A stretch of DNA of 64,000 nt, taken from Opisthorchis felineus (taxonomy: Eukaryota; Platyhelminthes; Trematoda; Opisthorchiida; Opisthorchiidae). The notes under the pieces were generated by a model. It did not search any database. It saw only the letters and a list, made by a program, of their open reading frames with translations, and was not told where the DNA came from. Position 1 is the first letter of the stretch. Each line of letters begins with the position of its first letter. This document shows positions 12,061 to 24,120 of the stretch, in pieces. The translations under genes were made by a program, and so were the position numbers. The stretch covers positions 688,743 to 752,742 of the forward strand of contig SJOL01004338.1 of NCBI GenBank assembly GCA_004794785.1, written 5' to 3'.

Positions 12061-15000
12061 GACGATGTTGGCCAAAATTTTCCTAGGATTTCATTTCTAG
12101 TCGAAGTATTCAAAAGAAGGACCAATGAACTGCAAAGGTACTGACGGACCAATGGAAATGTCGAGATGAACACTCGTCAGCCGTTCTAACGCATTCCAGA
12201 AAATAGGAGGTCACAAGACGGCATGCAAGAGCAGTGAATATGGCCGGAAGGAATGATACCACCATGTGACGAAACAATCCACATACCTTCGCCTTCTAGA
12301 ACGACTTGGCGAGAAGCGGTAAATGGATAATCAAACAACTTCCATGAAAGCAAGAATATATAGGCATGATGTGCGACGGCTTCCAATAAATCCATCATTA
12401 CTGATGTTTCGCTCAAAAGAATGTGAAAGAATAAGTGTGAGAAGAAAACCGCTTGATGACAATTTTCACTGCAAAAATCACCTACACATAAGCAGCACTG
12501 TTTGCCACTGTCTGTGGCAGGATAAACGCGTTTTATTATGGAACATCGGAAGCACTCACTAATTATTCGGGTTATTCTGTCACCGCAAAACCGCTCTAGA
12601 ATAGCCAGTAACTTGAAAACAGGCGATTCCGAAGTGTGATTATGTGACTGTATGTGCAAAACGTGGTGTTTTATTTGAAGGTTCATGTAGGCTGACCGAA
12701 ATAGAGAATCATAGTGTGTGTAGCTGCATTTGTTTCCACGTTAGATAAAGGATCTTTTCAAAAATGTTACCCTAATTTGGCCGCATGTACACAATACACC
12801 CGTGTCCTTGCATTCGTGTTTTTTTAAGTAACTTTGAACTTATAGCAACAATACTACTGTTTAAAAAATCGATTCACTGGCGAAACTGAGTGCACATTCT
12901 CCTTGGTTGGCAGCAAGCTAAAAAGCCTCATGCTGTTTTTCAGTCCTTTTACTAGTTGATTGCCCCTCGGACCACGAGCCATATGGCTAACATGTTCAAT
13001 TCACGAACAGCTGAGTTCATGAGCTATTTGCCTTACAACATATTCTAAAATTGGTTCGCCATGGTTGTTTTACTTCAAAGGGTCAAAAAGTTAAGTCACC
13101 ATGGTTAGGCAAGCTTTTTTCCGACATTCTAAGTCACAGAAATTTTAGGATGGAAAATGACTGATGAGGACAGTGCATAGGTTTTTAAAGTAGTGTTTGA
13201 CAATGTGCATTCGAACAAAACCCAGTAAGCCAGTTGTTAGAATTTATTTACCAACGATTTAAACAGTAGAAGTGTTGATCTGGAACCGACAGAACGAGGT
13301 CACAGGTGTGTAACCTGCATGTAACTGGAGCCGCAAGAAGATGGCTTGCAACCACCCATAAAGACAAAAATTGGTTATTTTAAGTAAACGTTTTTGTTTT
13401 AGTATTGAAGCAAACTGAGCTGACTTTTCAAAATAAATGTAAAGTACATTACAGTCTGGGAGATATGAATGCCCAAGTTACTCTTATAAATTTCTCAGTT
13501 AATTTCAGATTGTGGAACAGTTAGAACTGAGAACCGAAGAACGGAGAAATTCTTTTATCAGAGTCACATGAGCTTTAGCAAACAAACTTGAACAAACAAA
13601 GATCAGAACAGAACCAGACAATTGAAACTTGTGAGCTTTAAAAAGGCTTTTTACAATGACAGTGAGTCTTGGCAATCGACTTGCCAAAGGTTGTCATCCT
13701 CTTATGTACCCTATTCTTATTCGTTTACGTGCACTGCAGTTTGTGTGCTGTACTCAACAGATGAAAGCCTTTTTATTCTATGAAAAGTATTTTGATCGCA
13801 GTCCTCTTGCCGCCCTGTTGGAGGTAAGCTAACACATCTGGTGCACACCTGGCTAGTTTTAAATACCAGTCCTCTGTCAACACCTATAATCGCATTATCA
13901 GAAAAAAAACTAGCCAAATCGGGGTAGCTCCTGAGCACATAAGGGCCTATGGAAATTATTGTATAAAACCACAGGGATATCACATGAACATGCGACCGAA
14001 CGAGTAAGAACTGGGGTGTGCTATTAACTCCTCAGTCGAACTTGGGGAACGAATTCTTATAAGCAATGAATTTCAAGGTTCCGGACCATGAGTGATGTTC
14101 GTTGGCGAGTTTTGCCAACAAAGCACAACAATAAAATAACGAACTGCTGCCAAATCAGCTACCACTTTAACACATAACAGACTCACTTACAAAAAACAAG
14201 GCGACCCAACCCCAGAAAACACTTGAGGCTGGTATAGTGCAAAATGATTTTTTGACTAAAGCAAACAATCGGGAAGCACTGGCGCCACTTGTTAAGTTCT
14301 TGACCTCAGTTATCTGTATATTACTGTATTAGGGGCGTAGAGTGACTGTCCCAGATAGGGTGCTCGTAGTAATGACTATACTGTTCGTGAGTGAGTGCTG
14401 AACGTAACTGGATGGGCGATAAAAACTAAGAAAATTTTTGTAATATGAAAGAATGGTTGATGCATTCGGCGCGTTCGCTCTGTGACCTGAGAAAGATGTT
14501 AAGTTTGGGCAGTCACATGCGGCCATCTCTGGGTGGCTGATGCTAGAGTTCCTTTTATGTTTAAAGGCATACAAACTTCATCCATGTGTATGGCTGTATC
14601 AGTTTTGTTTTGCAATACTCACAGACGAATGGGTCGCGCACCTCCGGCCACATCAGCCTCACCAACACACAGTGAGTGGCATGGCTCGTGATTTTTGAAG
14701 TTAATGAGAGTTAAGAACTTCTCTTCTAGCTCATCTTCGGAGCAGTTTTGCACGCTCCATTAGTAAGGCTGTGGATAAAGTCGTGCTCTTGTTATGGTAA
14801 AGAGTGACTGTTAAAGAGGATGTAGTGCCCAGACCACGTAGAACAAGTTTCAGTAAACCAGCATGACCTTTAAGGCCAGCACTTCAGAAACTGAAGGAGT
14901 TCTCCCTTTCCGTTGCTGCCGTGCAGTGGAATATACCTGACACTCGACTAGCTAACTCGGTTACCTTGATTAGCTTTCGGAACCAGGAGAAATATAACCA

Positions 15001-16389
15001 GATCAACCCTGCAAAACCTAACAAACAAGGTGTGCAATGTGGTTACCAGCCAGTTTCCGTATTAGTCACAAGGCGCCTGATGATCAACCTAGACGGGCAT
15101 AGTGACTGAAGTTATCGCCATCCAACATCACCAACTGATTCTTTGTCAACACAAAGAACAAAGTTTTGTTCGTATGTCGGGCGTAATAGCGTCCATCTCA
15201 TCTCCGCCACACTGGTGCTGGACACACAACAAAGCCTCAGGTCACTCTTTTGAGGGAATAATCTAGCTGTTTTTAGAAGATGATCAAGGTTGTCTTGCAC
15301 TCTTTGTTTTGGTGTGTACTGCGCTCATTATATCGGCTTGTAAACTGTCGTCTAAGCTTTGCAGCTGGATGACTTGAGAAGTCCTTGCCGAGAACCTGCT
15401 CGTCATCGATAGACCGAAAATCCGGTGTGCAAGAACATTTTGGCGTGAGAAATTTTACCGAATTTCTGTTGCATTCTTCCCTATTTTTAACGACTCATGT
15501 CCTGAAGATTCAGTGATGTGTGGGATGTGATCTTTAAGATATATAATGTATATGATATAATTTATCGTAGGTTTTGCGTGGAAACCAAAATCGGTCAGAT
15601 TTCAGTAAAATGTCCACAGAAGCGGATAGGCGGAAATGGAGAATTTAAACTGAACTAGCCAATCGAACCATAGGTTTCCTGAAGTGGTTGAAATTGGCAA
15701 GCAAAATCTGTTAACGCAACTCAAGTGGCTAATTAATTAAGGGACTGCCTTAATGGAGTTGAAGTGTCCCGTGATCCGAAGCACAGTAAAGATACTGAAC
15801 TGATTTCTCCGCACGTTGCACAGGGGAGTGAGTGCTTGGACAATTGAGCAGGTAGTTCTGGGCTAGAAGGCGAGTGAACCAGGCTGGCATACGATGGGAA
15901 AAATAAAGTTCTTGCCTTAAGTCACCTGACTTTGCGTTGAAACTAGCAGAAAGCCTGTGCCATCTTGGATGCACATCAAGAGGTTACGCGCTTTAAGTCC
16001 ATTCTTGAGTGAAGATGGTATATATCCAGTGCATGTTATCCCGGTTGAGTACAGCGACTCGGTACGTCAATCACTTATCTTTGAGTGCTTACGTCTATAC
16101 AGCAGATAAATATGCAGGGCAGGATCATAACCAGGTAATTTGAGGGAAGAAACATTTCGAGAGATGCCCTCTGAGAGGGATTCTTTTCCAAATGAGTTTC
16201 TGAGAGGTCATGACACGAAATTTTCTTTTGAATAAAGGGGAGTACAAACAGAACCATTGCTGTCGAGGCTGTTTAAAAATGCGTAAAAATTTGCTGACTG
16301 AGACTGCACTCTAGGTTGATCAAATAATAATGTCCATGAAAATGGTTTTGGCAGATTGTCATGCATAATCAGTCGAACAGGCACACAGT

Positions 16390-16417
16390 TATATATATAT
16401 ATATGTTATATATATAC
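16390..16417. repeat. TA microsatellite
   Basis: About 28 bp of alternating TA interrupted by one TG step, inside the long PDZ-gene intron. Confidence 0.9.
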
Positions 16418-16859
16418 AAAAATAAAGATGTCATCTTACTGTGTCGGTTTGATTTCAGCGTCCCTGTGGGCTACGCAGCTCAGCTCATTGGATTTCAAAC
16501 CCTTCAGAAATTCTAACGAACAGCAGTCCGATGGAAAGCAGCAAGTCTCTGTACCAAAGGACTAGATGAAGTCGTGCTGTTTGCTGCAACAGGAGTGTGT
16601 AAACAGTGAGGTGTTTCTCCTAAGCGACCAAGATTCCCATATTAATGGAAACACCGAAACTGCCTTCCACAAGGAACAACGGATTAGGAAGAAATGACCC
16701 CAAAAATCGCCTACTCTGATATTCCAATGGTTGACAAGGGCGACCGGCACATTATCCAATCCGGTCGGGATAGTCATTGAAAACCAAGAGTCTGATGCTA
16801 CAAATAACTCTCCTGCTGCGCACAATGGTTTTAGAAGTCAGGCTTCTAGGTCTTACTTC

Positions 16860-17210
16860 CCAGACCTACAGATAAGATCAGCCATCACTGGCTTGTGGGT
16901 CAGACCCAAAAATCAAAGGCTCAAAGTCAGCCCCTATCGTTCAAGAAGATCCATCTTCCCGTACGCGACGCGGACTGCAAGTAGAAATTCGATACATCTA
17001 CTACCTGAAACATGGAGCGTAAGGGCTCTCCTGAATATGGATGGAGGCGGCAAGCCTGAAAAGTGAACTTTCCTTTTTGTAAATTGATTCAACTGTTGTA
17101 GAGTACACTCCACCGCACTCAGTCAGACTCGACTGGCTGATCGAGGAAAGCTACGGAAGTTTGGTTGTGGTTGTATCTAGAGTGGGACAACAAATGATCC
17201 ACAGATATGA
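16860..17210 (+). pseudogene. LINE endonuclease N-terminal remnant
   Basis: The translation carries ETWSVRALLNMDGGGKPEK, corresponding to the start of a LINE apurinic-type endonuclease (usual form GTWNVRTLL). After an in-frame stop and a frame change come STALSQTRLADRGKLRKFG and TTNDPQI, matching the next endonuclease block (ALSETR..). The catalytic Glu of the SETR motif reads Gln here (SQTR). The upstream part (QRLKVSPYRSRRSIFPYATR) resembles the basic leader of such proteins. No reverse transcriptase follows, so this is a truncated fossil. It looks distinct from RTE copies A-C. Confidence 0.55.
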
Positions 17211-20200
17211 CTAGATCCTGTAGTTGATGGCAGAATTTGTTCTTTTCCTCATCTGAGTGTGGAAATGTGGGAGCATATTTGCCAACAAGTGTTGTAAGCC
17301 TAGCTAGCCGGACTTAGATGACCGTCATTCTCGGATTTATGCAGCTCGGTTCACCCGTTACTGTCTGATTCATGTGATCTACAACTGCGAATCCGATACC
17401 TTGCTTACGCCGGCTTTTTATGTTTTTTTCCACCCCAAAGCCTGCTTGCCTTAGTTTTCCTTGGTTAACCAGTCAAGTCGCATGATTATGGAAAGGTCTA
17501 TTCAGTGGCCATTGAGTTCTTCTGTGACATTGGCAGTTCGTCTTTCAGGCTTGTCTCTTCCATCTTGATCCAAGAAAGTCCTCAATTTGCACGTCTCATG
17601 TCAAAGTGAAGATGTTTTCCTTCTCTTTACGGTCAACATGATGTATGGAGGGGTTGAGCTTCTTAAGGGCGAGCCTGAAAATAGTGACTTATTTCGGGTG
17701 TTTCATCCCAAGCCTCTGGCTTCAGGTTTTACCCACAAGGCAGTTGGTGGCTGATTTCAATGCCACAATAATACGATGACGTGAGGAGCACTGAACACTC
17801 ATACAGCTGGGGAATCTTACACACTCTTACACGAACAATGGATAATGAGAATGTGGAACAGGTACATTGGGTGAATATCTAACGTAAACTCGCTTCAGGT
17901 GCTAGCGTATATATGAGGCCTTTCAGGGCACAAGGGATAGTTTAAGTTTGATAGCTTAGTTGTGTTCTCCTGTGCGTAGAGTTCCAAGAAGAAGAACCTC
18001 TAGCTGAAAACCGAATAAGTGACTAAATATAATACCTCAAGAGACTGCGTAGTGGAGAAGATGACCTTTGTTTTCATTAGTTAGGTCAAGATAACTACCG
18101 GTTAAGAGTCAGATGCTTCATTTAACTGGTCATTTGTCCGTACTGAATAATACGCATGCAGTGATACGACATCGGTCAGCAGTACCTAAGCCGTTTATGC
18201 CAAAATGTATTGCCTTTGTCAGTCTGATGAAACGAGAGCATTTATTAGATAGCATACCATGGGGACTAATGCGAGGAGGTTGACGAAGTTCACACGGTAT
18301 AGGTTATCACATCCGCTCTCTTTTTGCGCTGTTAGCAGTGTTGTTATTAAAATATAAAAAAAACTCGAGTTTTCCTTCTTTCCATTTATCTGAATTGTCC
18401 GGAGGATGTGTACCTCCTGGTGCATGTGCATTATCTGCTGGTTTGTTCCCAGTTTCTTCAATATTGGCCCCCTTCAATTGAAACTGATTGCAGTCACCTT
18501 GCGAAAACCATTCACGTGGAAGATTTTAAAAGGCTTCTGTCAATGTAATCTCGAGCGTTAACCTCCTGGAGGTCAAAACCTAGGCAGGTTTAGCAACGTA
18601 ATGACCACATTCAGCGATGTCGGTTTTTGGGTATATCATGGGCTGTAGAGTCAAACAGCCTAAAATAACGGAACTGACTCAGCACAAGTAGTCGTAGTGG
18701 AGCTTCCTGTAAGCAGGTTTATGTCAGTCCCACCTAATCAGGTTATAACCCAACCAAACACACTGGCATCATACAAGTCAGTGCCAATCAGGTCAGACGC
18801 ATGAATGTCTGAATGTGACAATGAGCCCTATAGGTGCCAGATTAACTCACGCGATTTGAATGTTAAAATGGAGGTTGTTGGCGCATACGTTGAAAGCACA
18901 CAAATCAACATAATCGGAATCAACAGTCTTACGTCAATGTTTGCTATCAAGTGCACCAGAGCTTAAGACAATATGGCATTGTGTTGAACAGAGGACCAAC
19001 ACGGTGTTGGGTTAGCGTGAATGAGGCAGTGCGGTCACTGAACACCTGACAATGAAAGAAGACATTCGCAACAGAAGATTCGGGACGACTCACTATGGTT
19101 CCACACTCAGCAAAAACAATTTGTGACGGCTTTAGCCGGTGATTAGGATTTTACCATCCACTAAGAATTTTTATGTATTCAGAAAACGGCATTCTATGTG
19201 TGATATTGGAAATGAATAAGTTACTCAAAGGAAACATTATTTTCCTCAGATCATCTGTGTCATAGAGGTATTTTTACCGTAATAAAATGTGATACCTTAC
19301 AGACTTCTTCACGCTGATGGTGAACACTCCACTAATTTTTTCGTATAGATACAAAAATCAAGGAGTCCAGGCAACTGCCTACTATTTTACCACTTCATAC
19401 ATCAAAATATCCAAGCATACACCCTTCCGAAGAGATCCACCTTTTCCGTGTAACCCACAACGGCCCGCACTGAATGTCACAGTTTACTTACACTTCAACT
19501 ATGGATTTCACCGTGTGAGCAAAGTCAACCCACACTGGGAAGCAGAGATGTATTGCATAGGTTTTTCACTCAGGTTGAAAATAAGCAACATTTGGGTTAA
19601 ATCCGAAAACGTTCACCCTCAAGTTTTATCAACACATCACTGAGTCACAGGTAGCTGACAAAAAGCATGAATTGCACGAATCCAGAATGCAGTGTCAGTT
19701 CCCTCCAACTCTGTTTGAGTAAAACCCTCGTATGGGGACACTACGATAGAAAATCAGTGTACCTTGCTGAAAGTCTTCCTTCCTAAGTGGAGGTTGCTCA
19801 TACTTTGTGAGCAAAGTAGTAGTTTCGTTTTACTCGAAATACCTTGTCTTAATCAGGTTGTTAGGCTAGCAGTGGCGTTGCTCTGCGGAATCGTCAATTT
19901 GTGGTTATCCACTCCTCGTTGCCAACATGGTATCGGACAAAACGACACCCAGGAGACAGTATGTGGCGCACCATTTTGGTGGAATTACCCCTGTCATTAA
20001 AAATAAGGGCGAAGTGAGTCAATAGTAGCGGTTAACTACCGGCTGCTCCCCTCTTTCTACGTTTTATGGTATCTGTTCGCTCAGTCTTAGTGAGAGGGCA
20101 TTTGCTAATTACCAGGCCCCTTGAACGATGAGGAGCACTAACTCTTGACTTGAGCGTAAGTCATTTACAAGACTGGTCAACCGCAAGTGACTTGAACGTG

Positions 20201-20921
20201 TAGCTTGCGCTAAACAGCCACCTGTTACCATATTTTTCAGGATTCCAAGCTTGCGGACTGCTGGTTATTTCAAATAAGAATAAAGTATTCGTAAAATACG
20301 TTTCGGATTTTTGTCATAGGCCAGGACTCGCCGAAACGACAAAATATTTTACTTCACATTCAAAACACCCTTACCTCACGCAGAATGCCTATTCTGCCAG
20401 GAGTTATATGACTGTGAGGTGGAATTTTCTGGAAAGTTCACCATAGAAGCCCATCAACCATACCATTCATTTGAAGAGAAGTCACGCTGAATTCCTTTGT
20501 TACGGGAGAATTACTGAATGCTCAATACGAACTCCAGGCGTGCGAATTCTGGTGAACCCAAATACATAGATTTTTGGATTCATTTCCACAAGCATTTCAC
20601 ATAAATACCAATAAATTCTTGAATGTGGGTAGTCTTTGGAAATAAAAGCTCAACGGGAGCGTGAGGACAATGGAATGGGTGTACCCACTAGACCGGGATC
20701 CTAAGTATTCTATCTTGACCAAAAGCATAAACTCCTGGATCTTAAGATTATCCTTCACCATCCCTCAGCTCAACTCAAAAATTCAGCTGAATCAAAGTCC
20801 CGTAAGAAATAAAGATGAGAGCTGATAGGAATATGCATACAGGCCTACATAGGAGAAATGCTGAGGTTGAGAAACCCTCCAATAGCTTTGAAAGCCTTGC
20901 AAACATGATATAACGACTTAC

Positions 20922-21206
20922 TTTGCAGACGGTTAGCTGGAGATGATAGTCTGAGCCTCCCTGTATACGGAAACCCCATGGATTGGCCTCAGAGCCGCGT
21001 CGGAGGATTACATCAAGTGGAGAGCGACTTTGTTCTTCCACATCATTGGGATGCTGACCGGAAAGAAGGGCAACTAGGGCTGCTTGGGGTTTAAGGAGTG
21101 GCACATTATTGGAGCTGTTCTGATTTAAGGACGGCTTTGGTCCACGCGGGGCTGAGGCGTGAACCGCGTAAGGGGGAGTGGCCATTGAACCGAAGTAGAT
21201 GTTCAT
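20922..21206 (-). CDS. PDZ-domain protein (Zasp/PDLIM-like), upstream exon
   Basis: This exon encodes 95 residues ending in the first half of a PDZ domain. A low-complexity Pro/Ser/Asn leader (residues 1-60) is followed by the beta1 strand and the carboxylate-binding loop, seen as PWGFRIQGG at residues 76-84, then the strand LQLTVCK. This loop form is typical of the Zasp/PDLIM/Enigma family, whose members sit at the actin cytoskeleton and Z-disc-like structures. A consensus donor (AAA|GTAAGT) follows Lys95 in phase 0. An ATG at 21206 with an A-rich context could be the start; an in-frame stop lies 33 bases upstream. The piece could instead be an internal exon, because PDLIM proteins usually have the PDZ close to the N-terminus and here about 75 residues precede it. 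The domain continues in the exon at 1832-1980. LIM exons, if present, lie beyond the left edge. The PDZ identity is firm; the subfamily is inferred. Confidence 0.85.
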
Positions 21207-24008
21207 ATTTTCGATCTCAGATGACTTCCAAAGCTTTCAATGTTTCTTTTAGATGGTGATATATTATTGGCTTCAGCAAAAGCTTTCTTTTATAGACGTC
21301 GTCCTCCTGTGATCGTGATCCTTTGGGGTCGTTTGCCCAGTACACTGTTGCTGGCAGAAAGCCTAACGATTGGACACTTAAATGGCCAATCAGAACCGAG
21401 TAATTATCCTACCTGTTGTTGATCGGCTTTCGTTTCATCATCGAGACCAATTTGTCCTGATAAAGAGCAGACCCGAACTGTATGATCACATGACTTGGGT
21501 AGCCAGGGTGTGCGCGTTTCCATTAAGTTCATTGGTCCAGCTAGTTTGCCACAGGTTACCAGTTGGTCGATAACTAGTTTCCATGTATGACAGATGGTCT
21601 CCCTGACCCATCGGGACAATGATTGTAGTGCATGTTTTTGGTCTGTTTTGTGTGCTTGTTGATTACCTACGTCGACTCTCGCACTGTATACACTAATAAG
21701 GAGAAATCAATGTGCTTCTGCCAAATAACCAGCGGGGGGAAAGGAACCAAGCGATGGAACTGTTGCAATTGAGTGAATGTTGTACGTGGGGAATTTTGGT
21801 GTTAACAGCAGGCAGAAATGAATATGTACAATTTCTCGCATGGTAGAACACCAAGTCGTTTTAAATGGAGTACTGCCCAAAACCGACCGAAAAATCCACC
21901 GCGAATATTGATTCTACTAACGACATTTTCTTTCCATGACCATAAAACCATAGAGCCAGGGTACTGCGTACTATGCAGCGAATTGCTTCTGGTTAATACG
22001 GACTCCAAAACGTTCATACTTTTTTTTCGGATTATGATTCATAGGCAGAAAAGGTAATGAATTGTGCAACATGTTTCATTATTTTCACTGAAATGACAGA
22101 TACTTTTGTTATGTTTTCTCGCCGCAGCACACAAGGACAAACTGTGTAATTGCGTTAATCCATGGACTAAATTGATGGGTCTAAAAAGAGCTTGGATTCA
22201 AGATAGTCTTTTTTCTAACCAAGGGTAGGTTTGATTTGAGCGCTAAGTTTGTTGGAAAGCTATCATTCATAAGATTGCCGATGTCTTCAATGCGAATTAA
22301 TCCCATTGTTGATTGGCCGCTCATGGACAAAGGGTATATTATTACTACTCGGGTACCAATCCGCCTAGAGATTCACGCCGCACGCACTGTGATGAATCCC
22401 AACAACAATGACAGTCGTACAGTAACAATCGGCATTTCAGCGTAGACTTACCTCACACATACGGGCGAAATCTTGATTAAAGGTTTTTAAGGTTCGTGAA
22501 TAATAACTAACTGCTGCAGATTTCGATCATTTTGGCTAACAGTTTAAATGAGGAACCGGTTAAATAATTCAGGGATAATTTGATTTGCGCTCATACGTGA
22601 ATTTTTTGAAGAAACATGAGTGTTGACTTTCACCTCAAGGGTTTGCAAAAACTCGTTCTTCGAAAAGTATGATGTTCTGTTATGGTTGAGATGACCGTTG
22701 GTCCTGAATGAGCTTTGTGTCTAACAGGGTTGGCAGCAGTGGAACGCGTTCCACCTCTTTTTCTTCCGGTGACTGACGCTTGGAATGTTTGACGTTTTGT
22801 TCTTTATGTTCAAGCATTAGGCTTTTATTTGCAAAAGCTCCCATTCTTTCACAACGATGTCAATGGGCTCTTCAAGTGGGCTTTTAAGTGCAAATTTTAG
22901 ACATGTGTGATTGTTCTTGAAATAAAACAAAGGGCTCCAATATAACAAAGTAAAAATAGTTACACACTGTACCTTTCCTGACGAAGCAAAATGCATGTAA
23001 CATTTTACGACGGGCGCCAACAACTGACTTAAGGATGCTGATTTGAAAATTAAAACCAGTGTCTTCGAAACGCAAGTACAATGAGTTAGCTACTGAGCTA
23101 ACCGGTGATAACTTAATTCATAGTCAATTAATCAAAACTAGCCAGATTTATGCCCACTGGAGTGAACGTTACAACTTTCAAATGAGTTCTTTGGCAAATG
23201 CATAAGTTTTGCGTGCCTCGGAAGAATTGCAGAAACTTAGAGCTTGTCAATGAGATGTGATAGTACAGAAAAATGAAGTGAAAAGCGAAATGAAAGTTTG
23301 TGGGAAAATAGCCCTTGTTCACCAAATCCGAAATGCCTTAGGTGTTATCATTCGATTTTAATTGACTATTCTATTCAGTAACCATCTAATGTGTTCTAAG
23401 TACCATTAACCCTGCGTAACTCATCAGTTGCCTGGATGACGATTGTAAAATTCTCAGCGGGGATTTCGTCGTGAAATTATGTACCTACACAACCTGCAGC
23501 TTAATTAACTAGAAATAAGTCATTTACCAGAGGTAAAGTTTGAGTGCCTTACGCACGAGTGAGCAAATTTATAGTAATCATTTAGTTATACCATTCAGAG
23601 TGGAAGAAAATGTTTGTCACAGTCCCTGGATAGTGAAACTGGCAATTATAAATTGGCGAACATCAGTTTCTGGTGAGATTTGCAATACAGTTTTTTTGCC
23701 GTCTTTAGTCGACTGGCCTGTTCAGACCTGTTCTGCTAGTAAACCTCCTCTCGATAGAGGCCACGCAGCGGAAGAAGCAATTGTCTGTGTATTATTCGAT
23801 GGAAGATTTTTCACAGAATGAAAATGTTTAACAAAAGGATTTTTCAAATGAAAAATTTAGTAAAATTTTTAAGGCCCACTCCATCATGGAGGGGAAGCTG
23901 TGGGTATGTTTCAATGGAAACAGAAGAGCGAAAAACAAAATAGTGAAAAAATTTCGCCCTAAAATAGGAGGAAATAAAATAATAATCAAGTAAGCAAAGT
24001 ACGCAACC

Positions 24009-24035
24009 AATAATAATAAATAATAAATAAATAAT
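24009..24035. repeat. TAA/TAAA simple repeat
   Basis: A short tract of TAA and TAAA units directly before the sequence that contains the hammerhead-like motif at 24.07 kb. It could be the tail of a mobile element, which is not shown. Confidence 0.8.
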
Positions 24036-24061
24036 ACGGTCTGAGTAGTTGAGGCCTACTC

Positions 24062-24120
24062 AACTGTGCACTGACGATGCCTCATCGACTAGGGACGAAA
24101 CGCTTGCAAGCTAACTGCCA
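24062..24120 (+). other. Hammerhead-like motif of a third, unnamed repeat
   Basis: The sequence GCACTGACGATGCC, then a short loop, then AGGGACGAAACGC resembles the CUGANGA...GAAAC hammerhead core with a stem II carrying one mismatch. It is followed by the palindrome GCTTGCAAGC in the stem III position. Stem I pairing is poor, and the CGATG/CATCG hairpin gives an alternative fold. Terminal repeats of Penelope-like elements often carry such motifs, but no Penelope protein was recognised nearby. Confidence 0.3.

Larger units (their letters stand above)
1981..20921 (-). other. Long intron of the PDZ gene
   Basis: The intron is about 18.9 kb, with a GTAAGT donor at 20921-20916 and a TAG acceptor at 1983-1981 on the minus strand. 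It holds family H SINE-like copies (3.4, 3.8 and 4.6 kb), a short R1 insertion at 10.6 kb, a LINE endonuclease remnant near 17 kb, a TA microsatellite at 16.4 kb and one N at 8129. The remaining sequence, including open frames up to 166 codons, shows no recognisable protein. An unnoticed alternative exon cannot be excluded. Confidence 0.75.

Noticed and set aside
12186..12686. Open frame of 166 codons, minus strand
   Set aside because: No recognisable domain, no convincing splice context; one frame of this length is expected by chance in 64 kb.
13158..13185. CTGATGAG on the plus strand
   Set aside because: No GAAAC follows within the expected distance.
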